The notes under the pieces are model-generated. The model worked only from the letters and a program-made list of their open reading frames with translations. It was not told where the DNA came from and ran no database searches. Shown one piece after another: positions 50,966 through 62,128 of a stretch of 64,000 nt of DNA (its first letter is position 1; every line of letters begins with the position of its first letter). The stretch is taken from positions 8,656,001-8,720,000 of the forward strand of contig OX387608.1 in NCBI GenBank assembly GCA_947568835.1, given 5' to 3'. A program made the position numbers and the translations under genes. This DNA is from Protonemura montana. Its lineage: Eukaryota; Arthropoda; Insecta; Plecoptera; Nemouridae.

Positions 50966-53900
50966 ATGGAGACTTCCAAGACCATGCGGCCAGTCTACGT
51001 GTCACGAATCAGACTTTTCGGTGTTCCTATAATTGGACCATGTGTAAGTAACTCATTATTATTGCTATAAAGAATTGATTGTAGATAAAAAATTGTTACC
51101 AAATACTTCACTCTTACCCAGATGAACGAGACAAAACGTGCCGAGATGCGAGCTCTTCGAGATGTAGCTGTTGAGGTCGAACGCCGCCTTTCCATGAAAT
51201 TACAAATCACAACTGATTCACTCGATGCCTGCATATCAAAAGCTGCCTTACCGCAATCTGCTAGTGCCTCTCACAAGACAAATCTTGCTTCAAGCAAAAC
51301 TAGCCTTGCTTCCAAGGAAGCCACCAACATAAGCCTTTATTCAAGTGACTCGATTAGCCAACAAGCCCTGGCAATCGAGATCCACTCTCCGTCCAGTTCG
51401 GCATCCACTGTGAGTGCCTTGAGCCAGAACCCTGAAGAAAACCTATCTTCAGAGCCGGCCGACTTCTCAAAGACATATCTGTCATTTCCACCACTTGACC
51501 CAGATATCACAATCGAAGGTCATCTGTGCTTCCGTGGCGACGCAGACTCCTCCGGCAGTGTAGACTTGAACCTGGACATGACAGCCAGCAGTGTTTGTTC
51601 CCCACACCGACCGCACGATCTGAGCCTTCTGGAGGGTATTCGTGCACCCGATGTGAACCTAGTCTCGCCCAGCATGAGCGAAAGCCGCAAGCGCGTTGAC
51701 TTCAAAAAGTGTTTCCGAGACTTCCTTACCCAGAAATTGGCGGAGCTTGATCCCGCCGGCTGCCAAGACACGCTCACCGACTTCTCTCAACCAATCGAAC
51801 CTTGCAAAACTGCCCAGCCAATTTCAGCTGCTGATTTGTCAGTGGAGGCTCCAACTCCAGCATCTGATTCTCTGGAAGTCCCTCAGCTGGTTCGTCAAAA
51901 CTCTTACACTTTACTAGAAGGACCGTCAGCTCTCATTATAGCACACGTTGAACGCAACGCCACCAATGTGACCAGCACGCCCAATCACGAAGCACGAAAC
52001 ACCTCGACCAACGACAGCTCTCGATACAGCAGGTCCAGCCGCAAGACATGTGCAGCATCGTTAAACTACAGCCCCCGGTGTGGTGGCTTTGATTCGCCGA
52101 CGTCCAATCGCAGCTCCCCACGCCGTAGCTCCTCCCATGACTCGAGCACGTCTCATCGCAGCCCTGCAGCAGCGGGAGTGGCGGGCCTTAGACGCAGCCG
52201 CAGGGGGTGGGACTTGGACAATGCAAGGGCATTCTGGGCATCTAGTGAAGCGTTGGATCGGATGTTTTCCATGCCGCGTGTGAAACCCGTTTCTGTGCCG
52301 CCCAAGGCGCGGGGAAACCCAGGCGTTCGCGCAACCTCAAGGTGAGATTTGTTCCCAATTTCTCTTTGGAATTAGATTGTACATGATCTGCATATGTATA
52401 AGCTATCACCCTAAAGAGTGCATGGAACGATTCCAGCAAAAATGGATGAGAAATCTTATTTTGGCTCTAATTTTTGGAAACTTTTTAATCACTGTACCAG
52501 GTCTTAAAGTTTTTGGTGAACAGATTCTGGTTCTGGTTCAAGATTTAATATCATTATTTCAGGTTTAATTATGGCTCCGAAAAATAATTACCGATTCATT
52601 AACGGTTCAAATTTGAGATTGTTGGTTCACTTAACTTCTTAATAAATCATTACTTTTAATTGCTATTTTGGAAACTTTTCATATAAACTGAGATTTGGGT
52701 GTTTGAAAAGGTAAAAATTATGAGAGGCTGTAAAAGAGGTGTTTGTAATAATGATATAGATAGGCAATAGATAGTCTTCAAAATAATTTTTTGGGTGATT
52801 CTCCTCCTGCTCTATGACAACTTCAAATTAAGGTTACGGTTTCATTTATTTATTTATTTATGAATGGTTCTGATTCCAGTTTTGGTCCCACGTGGAATTT
52901 ATATTGAAAATTAATTATTAAATACATTTTTGGATCTGTAAATTGATAAGAAACAATTTCTTTGGATTTAAGAAAAACTATTTGTAATGGGTTTTGAATG
53001 CTAAGTAAAGGGCTACTAAATTTCCCAACGCTTCGTAACATGTACTAGCTACTTCTTCAAGGGTTAGAGCAGTCTTAAAACTAGTGCTAAGGATAAATCA
53101 AGTAGACATGAGTCTAAAAACCATCATAATTGCTCTTTTCCACTTCTCATTTCCATTCTCAATTGCCAAATTTTGTTTTAACAAATTATTTTTATAAATT
53201 AATTGCAAAACCTCTTACCAACAATTTCTAGCCCTAATCTAATTTGTTTTCCAGCGGCAACATTTCGCTGCCAACAAGCGCATCGTCGAGCCCCGCCAAA
53301 GCCCTGCACCGTTTCGAAGCGTTCAGCTCCCTCGACGTTCTACCCTCGCCGGCTGCCTCTCGCCCAATCAGACGCTCCCTCTTCTCAAAGCCCGCCAACC
53401 GGCCGCTGGCCCGTGCCATCGTAGATTCTCACTGGTCGCCTCCCCCACGCCAAGTCATACCTCCTCGACGAGACCCGCGAGGAATTGCCAAAAACGTCTT
53501 TCCAGAAACGGCGTCATCCAATCACGAGAAGACGCCAGTAGGCTCTCCATGCTCTAAGAGCAACTATACCGCTTCAGTGTGCTCGAATCGGGATGCAATT
53601 GATTCCCCGAACTACGCCAGTGACGCGATTGGATCCGTGTGCTCTTCCCGGGAGGAGATAACTGCCTCTCCGAAATCTGCTCGCTTCGTGATAGGTTCCC
53701 CGAATTACAATTGTGATTTCGCTGCTTCCATGTGTTCTTCCCGCGATGATGTTATAGAAACTCCAGCATCTCGCAGTGTGATCTGTACTCCTTACTACAA
53801 CGGGATGGAATCCGAGTCTTCTTCCCGCAATGAGATAATTGGCTCTCCAGAATCACAAGTCGTTATCGACTTATTAATAGATACCAACAACACGATTGGA

Positions 53901-56900
53901 TCCGTTTGTCCATCGCGCAATGAAATTGGCTCTCTTAGGTCTCCTCTTCAAGTAATCGTCGCTCCAAACCCTGAATTTGATATAAAATCTCTCGACGCCA
54001 TTGCCTCACCGACTGTTTCCTATGACCCGATCTCGATCGGCGATCTGGCTGTGGACGCAGAGTCTCCGTTTGCACGACTTCAGCGCGAACACCACAGGCA
54101 GATGGAGCTACTGGCGGAGCGGCACCGCGTGGATGCCGAACGGCTGCGCAGGGAGTTTGCGGAGCAGGAGCGCCAGCTTTTAGAAGCATTCGGTGATGAT
54201 AAGATCACGCCAGAATTGGGACAAGTGCAGGTGAGGATAATTTTTATGTTCCTAATGTTGGACATTGCCAGAAAAGGTTGTGTTCTTTCTTTCACCAGGC
54301 CAAAAAATAACTTCCAATTCAGTACCAAGATTATTAAGTTAGACGTTTTTTCACAAATTATACAGATGTTGCTTGCTAACAGTCACACTGAGAATTTTCT
54401 AGTTTTTGGCAGCATTTATCCTTGTTCAAACTCATATCTAAATAATATCTGGTTAACTTTGTTCACAAGATGTATGCATTGGAATCTGTTCCTGTAGCCT
54501 ATAAATAACATAGTGTCAATTGTCTAGGATTCGGAGCCATTGCCAGAAGTAACGGCTCGCAAGACATTCAAGTCAGTTGCCGCTAACGAGGGGCCGATGG
54601 TGTCAAACGAAGCTGCTTTGGTTCATCGAGATGTCTCTGCCAGGAACAGCACCAACTCGAGGGTAAGAGATCCTGTTTGCTGGGATTGGAGTCGCAACAA
54701 ACAAATAAAATTGCAGAGTAACGAATCCGGATCTTCTCTGGATATTCATTAAGAAATCTTCTAAAATCAAACCAGTTATATTTTACCTGCCATTGGCAGG
54801 CTTTTGCTTTAGTCAAAGATTCCTATTCTAGCCTATTCTAGCCTAGTCTAGCTAGTCTAGTTAAGCTTGTCTAGCTTTTGTTTTTTCAAGCTAAGTTTGC
54901 GTTTATTGGTCAATTACCAAGCTGATTTTCTTAAAAATGTGTAAAGCAGTTTGGTATGATGCTGTTGTAAGTGTTGGTTGAAATTTTAGGTGAAATGGCT
55001 TCTTTTTTTTGCCTGTAAAGCATAGTAAAGTCATATTTATATTTAATACTGACATCTTGAAAGTAGTTTTTGGTTTTTTTATGTTTAATATGAAATTAAA
55101 ACTAATAGAACTGTGAAATACTGACAGCATTATCAAATCCAATAGATCATTTGTCGTAAACCTAGTGCGCCAAGAAGGTGTCATCCGCTGATAGCCACTG
55201 CCTGTTTGTAGGATATGCTGCTGGGAGAGAAGGAGAATGTGTGCGATTGGTACGCGAGCTCCGAGCTGAACTCGTTGCCACGCTCTGGTGGCCGCCGTGG
55301 GGACCATGCTTTCCGCGAACTGCACATGAACGGTCAAACTGCCGTCACTGCATTTTCTCGCTCGAGCAGGTTAGGATCCCCAAACGAACAACCTGCATTT
55401 GCTCAGACCAATTAATCTATACTTGTATTTGACCAAGGCAAAAATCAATTTAATCAGTAACACCGCCTTGTATTTATTTAGACAGAACGTAGCACCACTT
55501 CCTGATTGGTTCTATCGGTTCTATCCAATTGGCTATGATGGGTTGTTTCTCATGAAAAAATGTATCAATAGATTCTTAATTAAATAATGTATTCTAAGAT
55601 GTTTTTCTAAATTCTCCCAAATTAGGTTCTATCTTTAACTTTGCCCTTAACTTTAACTTAACGGAAGTATGCTTGAGGCTAATTACTTCCAGGTCCAGTC
55701 AAGATAGTTAAAATGAGTTACTGCAACAGAACAGAAAGTTACTTTACACACACTCAAATTTTTGCTAGTAAGTAAGGTTTTAAATGGTAGGCTACAGGGC
55801 TATGCTATTCTAGGGTTCTGTTTGAAAAACTAAACTAAACTTCTTGAATGTTATTAGCCAAGGTAATTGTTTGCTTGGTTCCAGCCGATCCTCCGAGGGC
55901 ACCGTAAGCTCCGACGGCTTCGCCGAGAGCTGCGCCAGCTGGCAGCTTCGGCACAACTCGCCGGCAGCTGAGAGAAGGCCGCCGCCCACCGACAGTGAGA
56001 AGGTGAGCCAAGGCGGAGATAATGACATGGAAACAGGCATTTGATTCCTAGTTACTCTAATTTCGACGTGTATGCTAATTTTTTTTTTTTATTATCCTTT
56101 CTGGGATTTATGCAATGGCCAATGGGAAATCAATTTCCTTTAAAAAGGCTCCACTAGTTGGTTGAGAAAGTGATGAAAATGTGAGAACAACGGCAAATAT
56201 TTCTCATGATAATACCATTGCTCACTTCTGTCGTACCTTATCAAGTTATCACTTATCAGTTATCACAGTTTACAGTAGTAGGCGATATTGAACAGCAATT
56301 TGTTACCCTCCTGAACAAGCTAAATTTATCCGAGTGGCAGAATTTTGGAACAAAGTCTTTGAATGAGTTTAAATGAGGGCTATAGTTTTAAGTAAAAAGA
56401 AAAAAAATATATTAGTTTTTATTTTATTTTTTTGTCCATCTTTTTTTATCAAAATGGGTAGAAAACATTACATTTCATGAAACATGAAACATTATAAAAT
56501 GATCTGTCTAAAGTTGTCTTCTTCATACTTCTGTGTCAATACCAACTTCTTTCATACTTCTTCATTTATCCAGCTTTCCTTCCCATCCATTTCATTCCAA
56601 ATACCTTTTTTTTTTTCCTAACTCCAGTGTTTTTTAATCAGTCTACGTGCTCTGGCCCGCTCGTACAAATGACACTGTCTTTGTCTTGCAGCATGCGGCG
56701 GCGGTGATTGTGGGTGCGGCGCGCGGGTTCCTGGTGCGGCGGCTTCTGCGCACGGCGTACGTTCGTGACATCCGCACGGCAATACGCGACGTATCGTTGG
56801 CGACACTGCAACTGCACACGGAGAACCGTGATGCGCCTCGGCCAGAGGACATCGAACTCGGCAGGCGCTTCATTGTCCAGGTACCGGACCACGAAAGGGT

Positions 56901-58114
56901 TCATTCAAGCATAGCGACAAGAACACAAAGCGTTGCTTAACTGCCACATGGTGCTTGTAAAAACTTTAATAAAGAGACTAAAGAAGATAATAGAATTTTT
57001 CTCTTAAAGCTACCAGAAAATCTAAGGAAACTAACGACTAAAGAGGAAAGTTGAGAAGAGTATACCTTAATATTTTTATAGTTTATCTATCAAGCTCCTG
57101 GCAGATCAACAGATCTAAGTCATAATAAGTCTTAACTTGAAACATAATGAAAAATTACACAATAGTGTACTCATAGATATATATAAATCAAAAGCTTGTA
57201 AAAATGTATCTGTGAAATCTGTGAAAGTATGGAAAACTATTGCATAAGGTCTATGTACAAGATTCACAACGTTCCGTGTGTTTTCAACAGCTGCAAGCGT
57301 CGTGGACTACTCTGTACGAGACGTTCTTCGTGCTGCCGACGAATAAAAAGCTTGCGCTGATCGCGGCCGACCGTGCTCGAATCGGCACTCGAGTCACACC
57401 AGCTTCACGCAGGCTGTCATCCGCCACTGAGAGCTTTCGACGCAGGAAGCAGTCTGGATTGTGAGTTGTAGCCTACACTTGTTCTCAAAATTGCTTTGTC
57501 CATGACTCTAAATTGCCTGCTGAGGCAAGCTGGCACGTTGAGAGAGACTTGTTGGTATGAAGTGTGCCGAAAGGCTAGATATGAGTAAGGGGAAGAGAAC
57601 TTGCTGAGAGAAGCTATGGTAGACCGCAAAGGTTTATAAATTGTGTTAATAAGTAGTCTCAAGGTGACAGCTGAAAGGTCAACACAACTCGATAAGTTTT
57701 GTAACGTTACTCTTCTTGACTGCTTCCTCTTAATTAAGACTTCGGAATTTGAAAGTGAAACAAAGGAAGCGCTGTATAGTTTATTTAATTTGCTGCCTTG
57801 GTTACTTAGTTATTTATATTATTAAATTAAAACATTTTACTAGTGCACAACAAATACAGTGGTAAGGTACATATAACTACTTTGTTGGCGATATATTCAA
57901 TTGATAAATAACTCCAATATGTAACAAAACCTTTTGCTGATAGTGGAATGTTTGCTTGCGCAGGACAACTCCGGCTGTTTCGCGTCAATCATCGCGGCCA
58001 ACATCAGCGATCTCCACGATCTCCGCAGTTTCGCGCAACTCTGTTCGAGTGACAACTCCACGGCTCTCTATGACCCCCAGAGCTGACCAATCAAAGCTTA
58101 AACCGTGGCGATGA
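50966..58114 (+). CDS. CCP110: CP110-like centriolar cap protein, 9 coding exons, 1064 aa
   Basis: CP110 caps the distal end of centrioles, limits their length and blocks cilium formation until removed. Exons: 50966-51043, 51122-52341, 53255-54230, 54528-54662, 55212-55369, 55885-56002, 56692-56880, 57291-57460, 57964-58114; total 3195 nt, all phases agree. The conserved N-terminal motif is present (VSRIRLFGVPIIGP, then NETKRAEMRALRDVAVEVER). A Glu/Arg-rich coiled coil lies near residues 700-750 (FARLQREHHRQMELLAERHR). The C-terminal conserved block (residues about 896-1000) has IQ-like AARGFLVRRLLRT followed by LYETFFVLPT, as in vertebrate CP110. The middle is Ser-rich and poorly conserved. 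Human CP110 is about 1010 residues, so this looks full length. Exons 3-9 could differ by small splice choices. Confidence 0.88.
52342..53254 (+). other. CCP110 intron after the large exon
   Basis: AT-rich intron of about 0.9 kb. Near its end (53094-53131) it carries a short element that also occurs in a talin intron at 15626; no coding sequence is seen. Confidence 0.6.
53094..53131 (+). repeat. Short dispersed repeat, copy in CCP110 intron
   Basis: AAATCAAGTAGACAT joined directly to GAGTCTAAAAACCATCATAA; nearly identical to the talin intron copy at 15626. Confidence 0.5.
53571..53975 (+). repeat. CCP110: Imperfect tandem protein repeat in CCP110 exon 3
   Basis: About five units of roughly 25-30 residues follow each other. 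Each is built on S-V/M-C-S-S-R-D/E-E-I/V then a Ser-Pro and a bulky segment: ASVCSNRDAIDSP, GSVCSSREEITASP, ASMCSSRDDVIETP, SESSSRNEIIGSP and GSVCPSRNEIGS. The coding frame is preserved across all units. The Ser-Pro sites look like kinase targets. Confidence 0.7.
54828..54873. repeat. TCTAGCCTAT-type tandem repeat
   Basis: CTATTCTAGCCTATTCTAGC then CTAGTCTAGCTAGTCTAG, an irregular decamer-like repeat in a CCP110 intron. Confidence 0.6.
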
Positions 58115-59189
58115 GGCCAGCACTACCCACTCTAGTTCAGTACCACATCACGCACTGTGTTCTTTGATTCGCTGTTGGCGCCTTGTTTTCTTTTTTTCTC
58201 AAGTTGTCTTTTTATCTGTTCTTGATATTTTCCACTGCTCATGGAAGTGTGTCTGTTAATTTGTCAGAGCCTTGGGACCAGGTTTTTAGTGATTCGTTAA
58301 GAACCTAACAGTTCGTTAACTTGATATTTGCTTCGCAACATCCAATCGGACAATTAACGGACTGTTAGGTTCTTTAAAGGCCCCTAAAATGTCTGCCCAT
58401 TTCCCATTTCTGTGTCAAAGTAAATGGGCAGCAAGAGTGTTTAAAAATTATTTAAGCTAGAAATGGAAAATGTATTTAAGAAAAATATAAGGCCAGTGAA
58501 CAAAAGGTTAATTCTACATGGCACAGATTGCTAGTTGCTGGGAATTGTGAATATTATTAAGATTTTGCTTCCGCTGGTCAATCGAAACCAGGTGGGCAAC
58601 AAGTCATTGGTGTTTTTGCAATGTAACTGAAAATGCTTTATTTATTATGAATCTCTGAAATGGTTCCTTATGTCATATTATCTTTGTCAGATGTGCTGTT
58701 CAGTTTTTAAATTTTAATGTCGAAAGACACTAGCTCTCTTCAAAAGAGTGTGTAATTGTCACTTTCACTCAACTGTTGCATGAATGATAATTAATTATTC
58801 GCCGACACATGCATGATCTCTGTGTCCGACTCATTGTCTTAACTTTTGCTTATGTTTTATAATTTTTTACGTCAAAGAATGTGATTAAATCAATTCCATG
58901 ATTCAATAGCCAATGATACAGAATAGCACAATTTTCTTAACCCTTTGAATCTATTATGTTACAAGTTTAGCCAAAGCCAAAGTGGGAGACTTTTTAAGTT
59001 TTTTTGAAAATTTTGAAATGCAGGAAAGAATGTAAATTAACGTAAGTATTTAGACAAATTTCTGAAAATACTTCTCTAGTAAAGAATAAGTATATTTATA
59101 AGTTAAAAAAACGTTTTAAATCGTAAAAGCGAACTATAGCGAAAGTAAAAAAAAATTTATTCTGTTCTTGAACTTCAGTTTTGATGTGT
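58115..59189 (+). other. CCP110 3' UTR and spacer before GPATCH4
   Basis: AT-rich sequence with an inverted repeat at 58296-58378. ATTAAA near 58884 is a possible polyadenylation signal. The last 50-60 bases before GPATCH4 hold E-boxes. No gene is seen. Confidence 0.5.
58296..58378. repeat. Inverted repeat, MITE-like, in CCP110 3' region
   Basis: The left arm GTTAAGAACCTAACAGTTCG (58296 on) is matched by a right arm near 58352-58378 whose reverse complement reads TTAAAGAACCTAACAGTCCG. About 30 bases separate the arms. Flanking bases (TTTTTAG left, CCCCTAAAA right) extend the symmetry loosely. It could be a short nonautonomous DNA transposon or a hairpin in the transcript. Confidence 0.6.
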
Positions 59190-59233
59190 CACGTGATGCC
59201 TTTGGTCACGTGATCTTGATCTTATGTCACGTG
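59190..59233. promoter_or_regulatory. Three E-boxes (CACGTG) at GPATCH4 start
   Basis: CACGTG occurs at 59190-59195, 59207-59212 and 59228-59233, each inside TCACGTGAT and in helical-turn-like spacing of 17 and 21 bases. Such palindromes bind bHLH-ZIP factors (Myc/Max, USF, MITF/TFE). GPATCH4 is nucleolar, and Myc-type factors commonly drive ribosome-biogenesis genes, so regulation by that class is plausible. Confidence 0.6.
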
Positions 59234-59244
59234 ATTGGCTAGTT

Positions 59245-61135
59245 ATGGTTGGGCACATGGAGTTTGCAAAGCAGGAACTTGCCAAATATGGGTGGACAGA
59301 AGGTTTGTTTAATAATTTTGACCTCTTCTTCCCATTTAGTTCAAATAATTTCCAATATTAAATTTCATCTTAATGTGATTACTACTACTCTCCATTATAT
59401 ACAGTTAAAATAACGATTATAACCTCACTTTTTCGCAACTAGGAAAGGGACTTGGTCGTGATGAAACGGGTATACTTAAGGCTCTTAAGCCTCTGCTCAA
59501 GTTCGACAAGGCAGGGATGGGCCACGATGCTGCAGAGACATTTACCAATCATTGGTGGGAGAAAGCATTTAATGCAGCAGCCGATAACATCACTGTCAAC
59601 AAATATGTGGTAGGTTGTTTTCTAACATTGTCTGTTGTGTGTTCAGACTTGATTGCTTTTCCTATGATTGACATATTATTGATATCTTATTTTGATTTCT
59701 TAGGATGGTTCGGTGACAGTAGATGCAGAGAATGACTTCAAAATAGATGATCATAAAGGGATATCGAAGAAGAAAAAACATTTAGTGTACAACAATTTTG
59801 TGAAGACGGCAACTTTGACCAACGAAGGAGCAATGGCCGAAGAATCTCAGGAAGGAGAAGAAATTCCCGTGATAATGAAAGTGCCTCCTTTAACTGATGA
59901 GGAGCTATTCAGGGCTTGTGGAGGGCGTACTGCTCACAAGTAAGGGTCATAAATATGTAAATGGTTTGTTTTTTAGTTAAGTTTAGTTTTTTTTATTTAC
60001 AACTTGGGAGCAGATACAAGTATATATTGTAGGCCTTCAGTGGCTGAATAGTGACCAAGAAGTGTTGTTGCAAGAGTTGAGCAATAATAATAATATGAAG
60101 TACTAAATATGTAACTATTATATAATTTAATAGAATATGGCAATAGGTAATAGTAAGTAAATACAGTAGCAATCTTAGTATAAAGGTTGTAGCTATGGTT
60201 GTAGTTTGCTTTCAGTTATTAGCCTTAAGCTCTCTCCTGAGTGCTTTGACATCGTTTTTTATGCAGACAGAATTAAAAGCTTGGTACTACCACTAACAAT
60301 TATTATCATGTGTTGTTTCAGAGGGGCTCGGCATGGTCTTGGATTAAATGGGAAACTAGCTCGCATCGAACAGCAAGAAAGGCTTCTCTTGAACCTTATA
60401 GAGGAGGTGCCAGAAAATGTTCCATCAAGTAAAAGAAAAAAATCAAAGAAATCTAAAGTTTCTGATAATTTAGATTTGCATATATCAGAATTAAAGGAGA
60501 ATGAGAGCAAAAACATAGAAACCATGGCTGATATACCTTCTGAAAATATCGATGACGAAAACGTTAGGAATGTGATCAAAGTAAAGAGGTCTAAAAAGTC
60601 TAAAAGAGCTGAACACAGGATAGAGGAAATCATGCCAAATGAAGAACAGATAGAAAACAATTTAAAACAGAATGGAACGGGACACAAGAAGCCTAAAAAA
60701 ACGATAAATGTTGAAATCAAAGTGGATGAAAATGTGGGAGAGAGCGATATAAAAGCAGAAGAAATTAGTCGCAAAAAATCAAAGAAGGCTCGAAAAAAGA
60801 AAAAAAAATCTACAAAAGACACAACTGATGAAAACATTGGAGAAAATAAAAAGGAAAAGAAATCAAAGATTTCAGGAGAGACAGTTAATGAAGAAGAGGT
60901 GGAGGTAGAAAAACAAAGAAAAAAATCAAAGAAGTCTATTATTGCTGATCGTGAGGAAGCCATGGTAGAAACAGTAAGTGAAGTAATAAATAAAAAAGAG
61001 AAACGCAAGAAGAGGAAATGTGCTGCTGATAGCGCTATAGATTCTACTGCATGCATGGCTGAAGATACGGGAAATGATGAAAGTACAGTCCCCAAGAAGA
61101 AGAAGAAATCTAATAGAAAAAAAAATGCTGAGTGA
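59245..61135 (+). CDS. GPATCH4: G-patch domain protein 4, 4 exons, about 424 aa
   Basis: GPATCH4 is a nucleolar protein with a G-patch, a motif that activates DEAH-box RNA helicases. Exons: 59245-59302, 59443-59609, 59704-59939, 60322-61135. The G-patch is at the N-terminus (FAKQELAKYGWTEGKGLGRD, split by the first intron). It is followed by the family-specific MGHDAAETFTNHWWEKAFN, LVYNNFVKTATLT and LFRACGGRTAHK. The last exon is a long Lys/Glu-rich tail with repeated KKSKK-type clusters, typical of nucleolar proteins. The start is uncertain: ATGs at 59224, 59245 and 59257 are all in frame. 59245 is preferred because it has G at -3 and +4. The coding sequence is much AT-richer than talin, due to Lys codons. 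Confidence 0.93.
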
Positions 61136-61160
61136 AAAATAGCTGGACAATCTTACCTGA

Positions 61161-61182
61161 AATAAACTGCCACCTCAATAAA
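61161..61182 (+). terminator. GPATCH4: GPATCH4 polyadenylation signals
   Basis: AATAAA at 61161-61166 and again at 61177-61182, 26 and 42 bases after the stop codon, implying a very short 3' UTR. Confidence 0.6.
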
Positions 61183-61199
61183 AAAAAATGTAATTTATA

Positions 61200-62007
61200 A
61201 CATTTTCTTTAATAAAATACTTCTGACAAATTATAAATGTCATGCAGATGCTTGCAAAATTAATCTGTAGCTAGATTGCTAGAACCAATGTAAAATCTCT
61301 CTTTCAAAGTGAACGATATGTTAACAAAGAGACTTAGGTGGCATGCATTGCATTTTCCTCTACCACTATTGAAAGGAACAAAGTCTTGTCATTGTGCTTA
61401 AAAAGCTTCAAAGAATCGAAACATTGATTAGTACTCCAGTGCTTGGTAGGGATGCAAATGGCTGATTAATTTGGTGGGCAAGAATAGAATATTACCTACT
61501 TATCGAGATGTACAAGTTAAGAGGGAAAATATCAAGAGTGTACTCACCATAAAATGGCATGTGCCATGGTCCAGCATGTCCTTTCAGTTCTCTGCGTTTT
61601 GATCTCAGTGTTAGAACAGTTTCTCCGTAACCAATTTTTCTGTTAAATGGTCGAATCATATTTCAGGAATGAGCTGTGAAAATCCTCTGTGGTTCTACAG
61701 AAAACTGTCACCGTGACTCGAGTCTTAACCAAAGACGTCTTAACTGAGCAGTTTTTCAACTTCGCGAGATGGTTTCTTTTGTAGCTGACAAGTGATAATG
61801 ATATGGCTACATATTTAATTCCAGGAGTATCAGCTTCACGGAGATTGCTTTTCACTTTTTGTCTATTTTATGCACTAAAAATTGGGTTAGTGGCGTCCAT
61901 ACAAACTGAAAATAAGATGCTAGCAAAATAACAGTACCAAGCAAAGATACTATTTCAAGGTACGATAATTGAATTTTGCGGGCGCTCACAGCTGGCCGTG
62001 TCATCGT
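61200..62007 (+). other. Spacer between GPATCH4 and UBXN4
   Basis: About 0.8 kb without a supported gene. The small open frames on either strand do not resemble known proteins. The final 150 bases are GC-richer and are probably the UBXN4 promoter and 5' UTR. Confidence 0.5.
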
Positions 62008-62013
62008 CACGTG
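62008..62013. promoter_or_regulatory. E-box upstream of UBXN4
   Basis: CACGTG within GTCACGTGAT, 116 bases before the UBXN4 ATG. It has the same extended motif as the three sites at the GPATCH4 start. Confidence 0.4.
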
Positions 62014-62128
62014 ATTTAAAAGTCTGGATTGGGTCGCGTTGTCGAGAGACCGTCATCCTTTTTGTGCCTGCATTTCGTTTCTTGTTTTTCAGCAAAACTG
62101 CTCAAAAAGAGAAGTCATTGGAGTTAAA

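Noticed and set aside
60259..61095. Long minus-strand open frame opposite the last GPATCH4 exon (278 codons)
   Set aside because: It is the shadow of the Lys/Glu-rich GPATCH4 tail. Its Phe/Ser-rich translation is what antisense of AAR and GAR codons produces.
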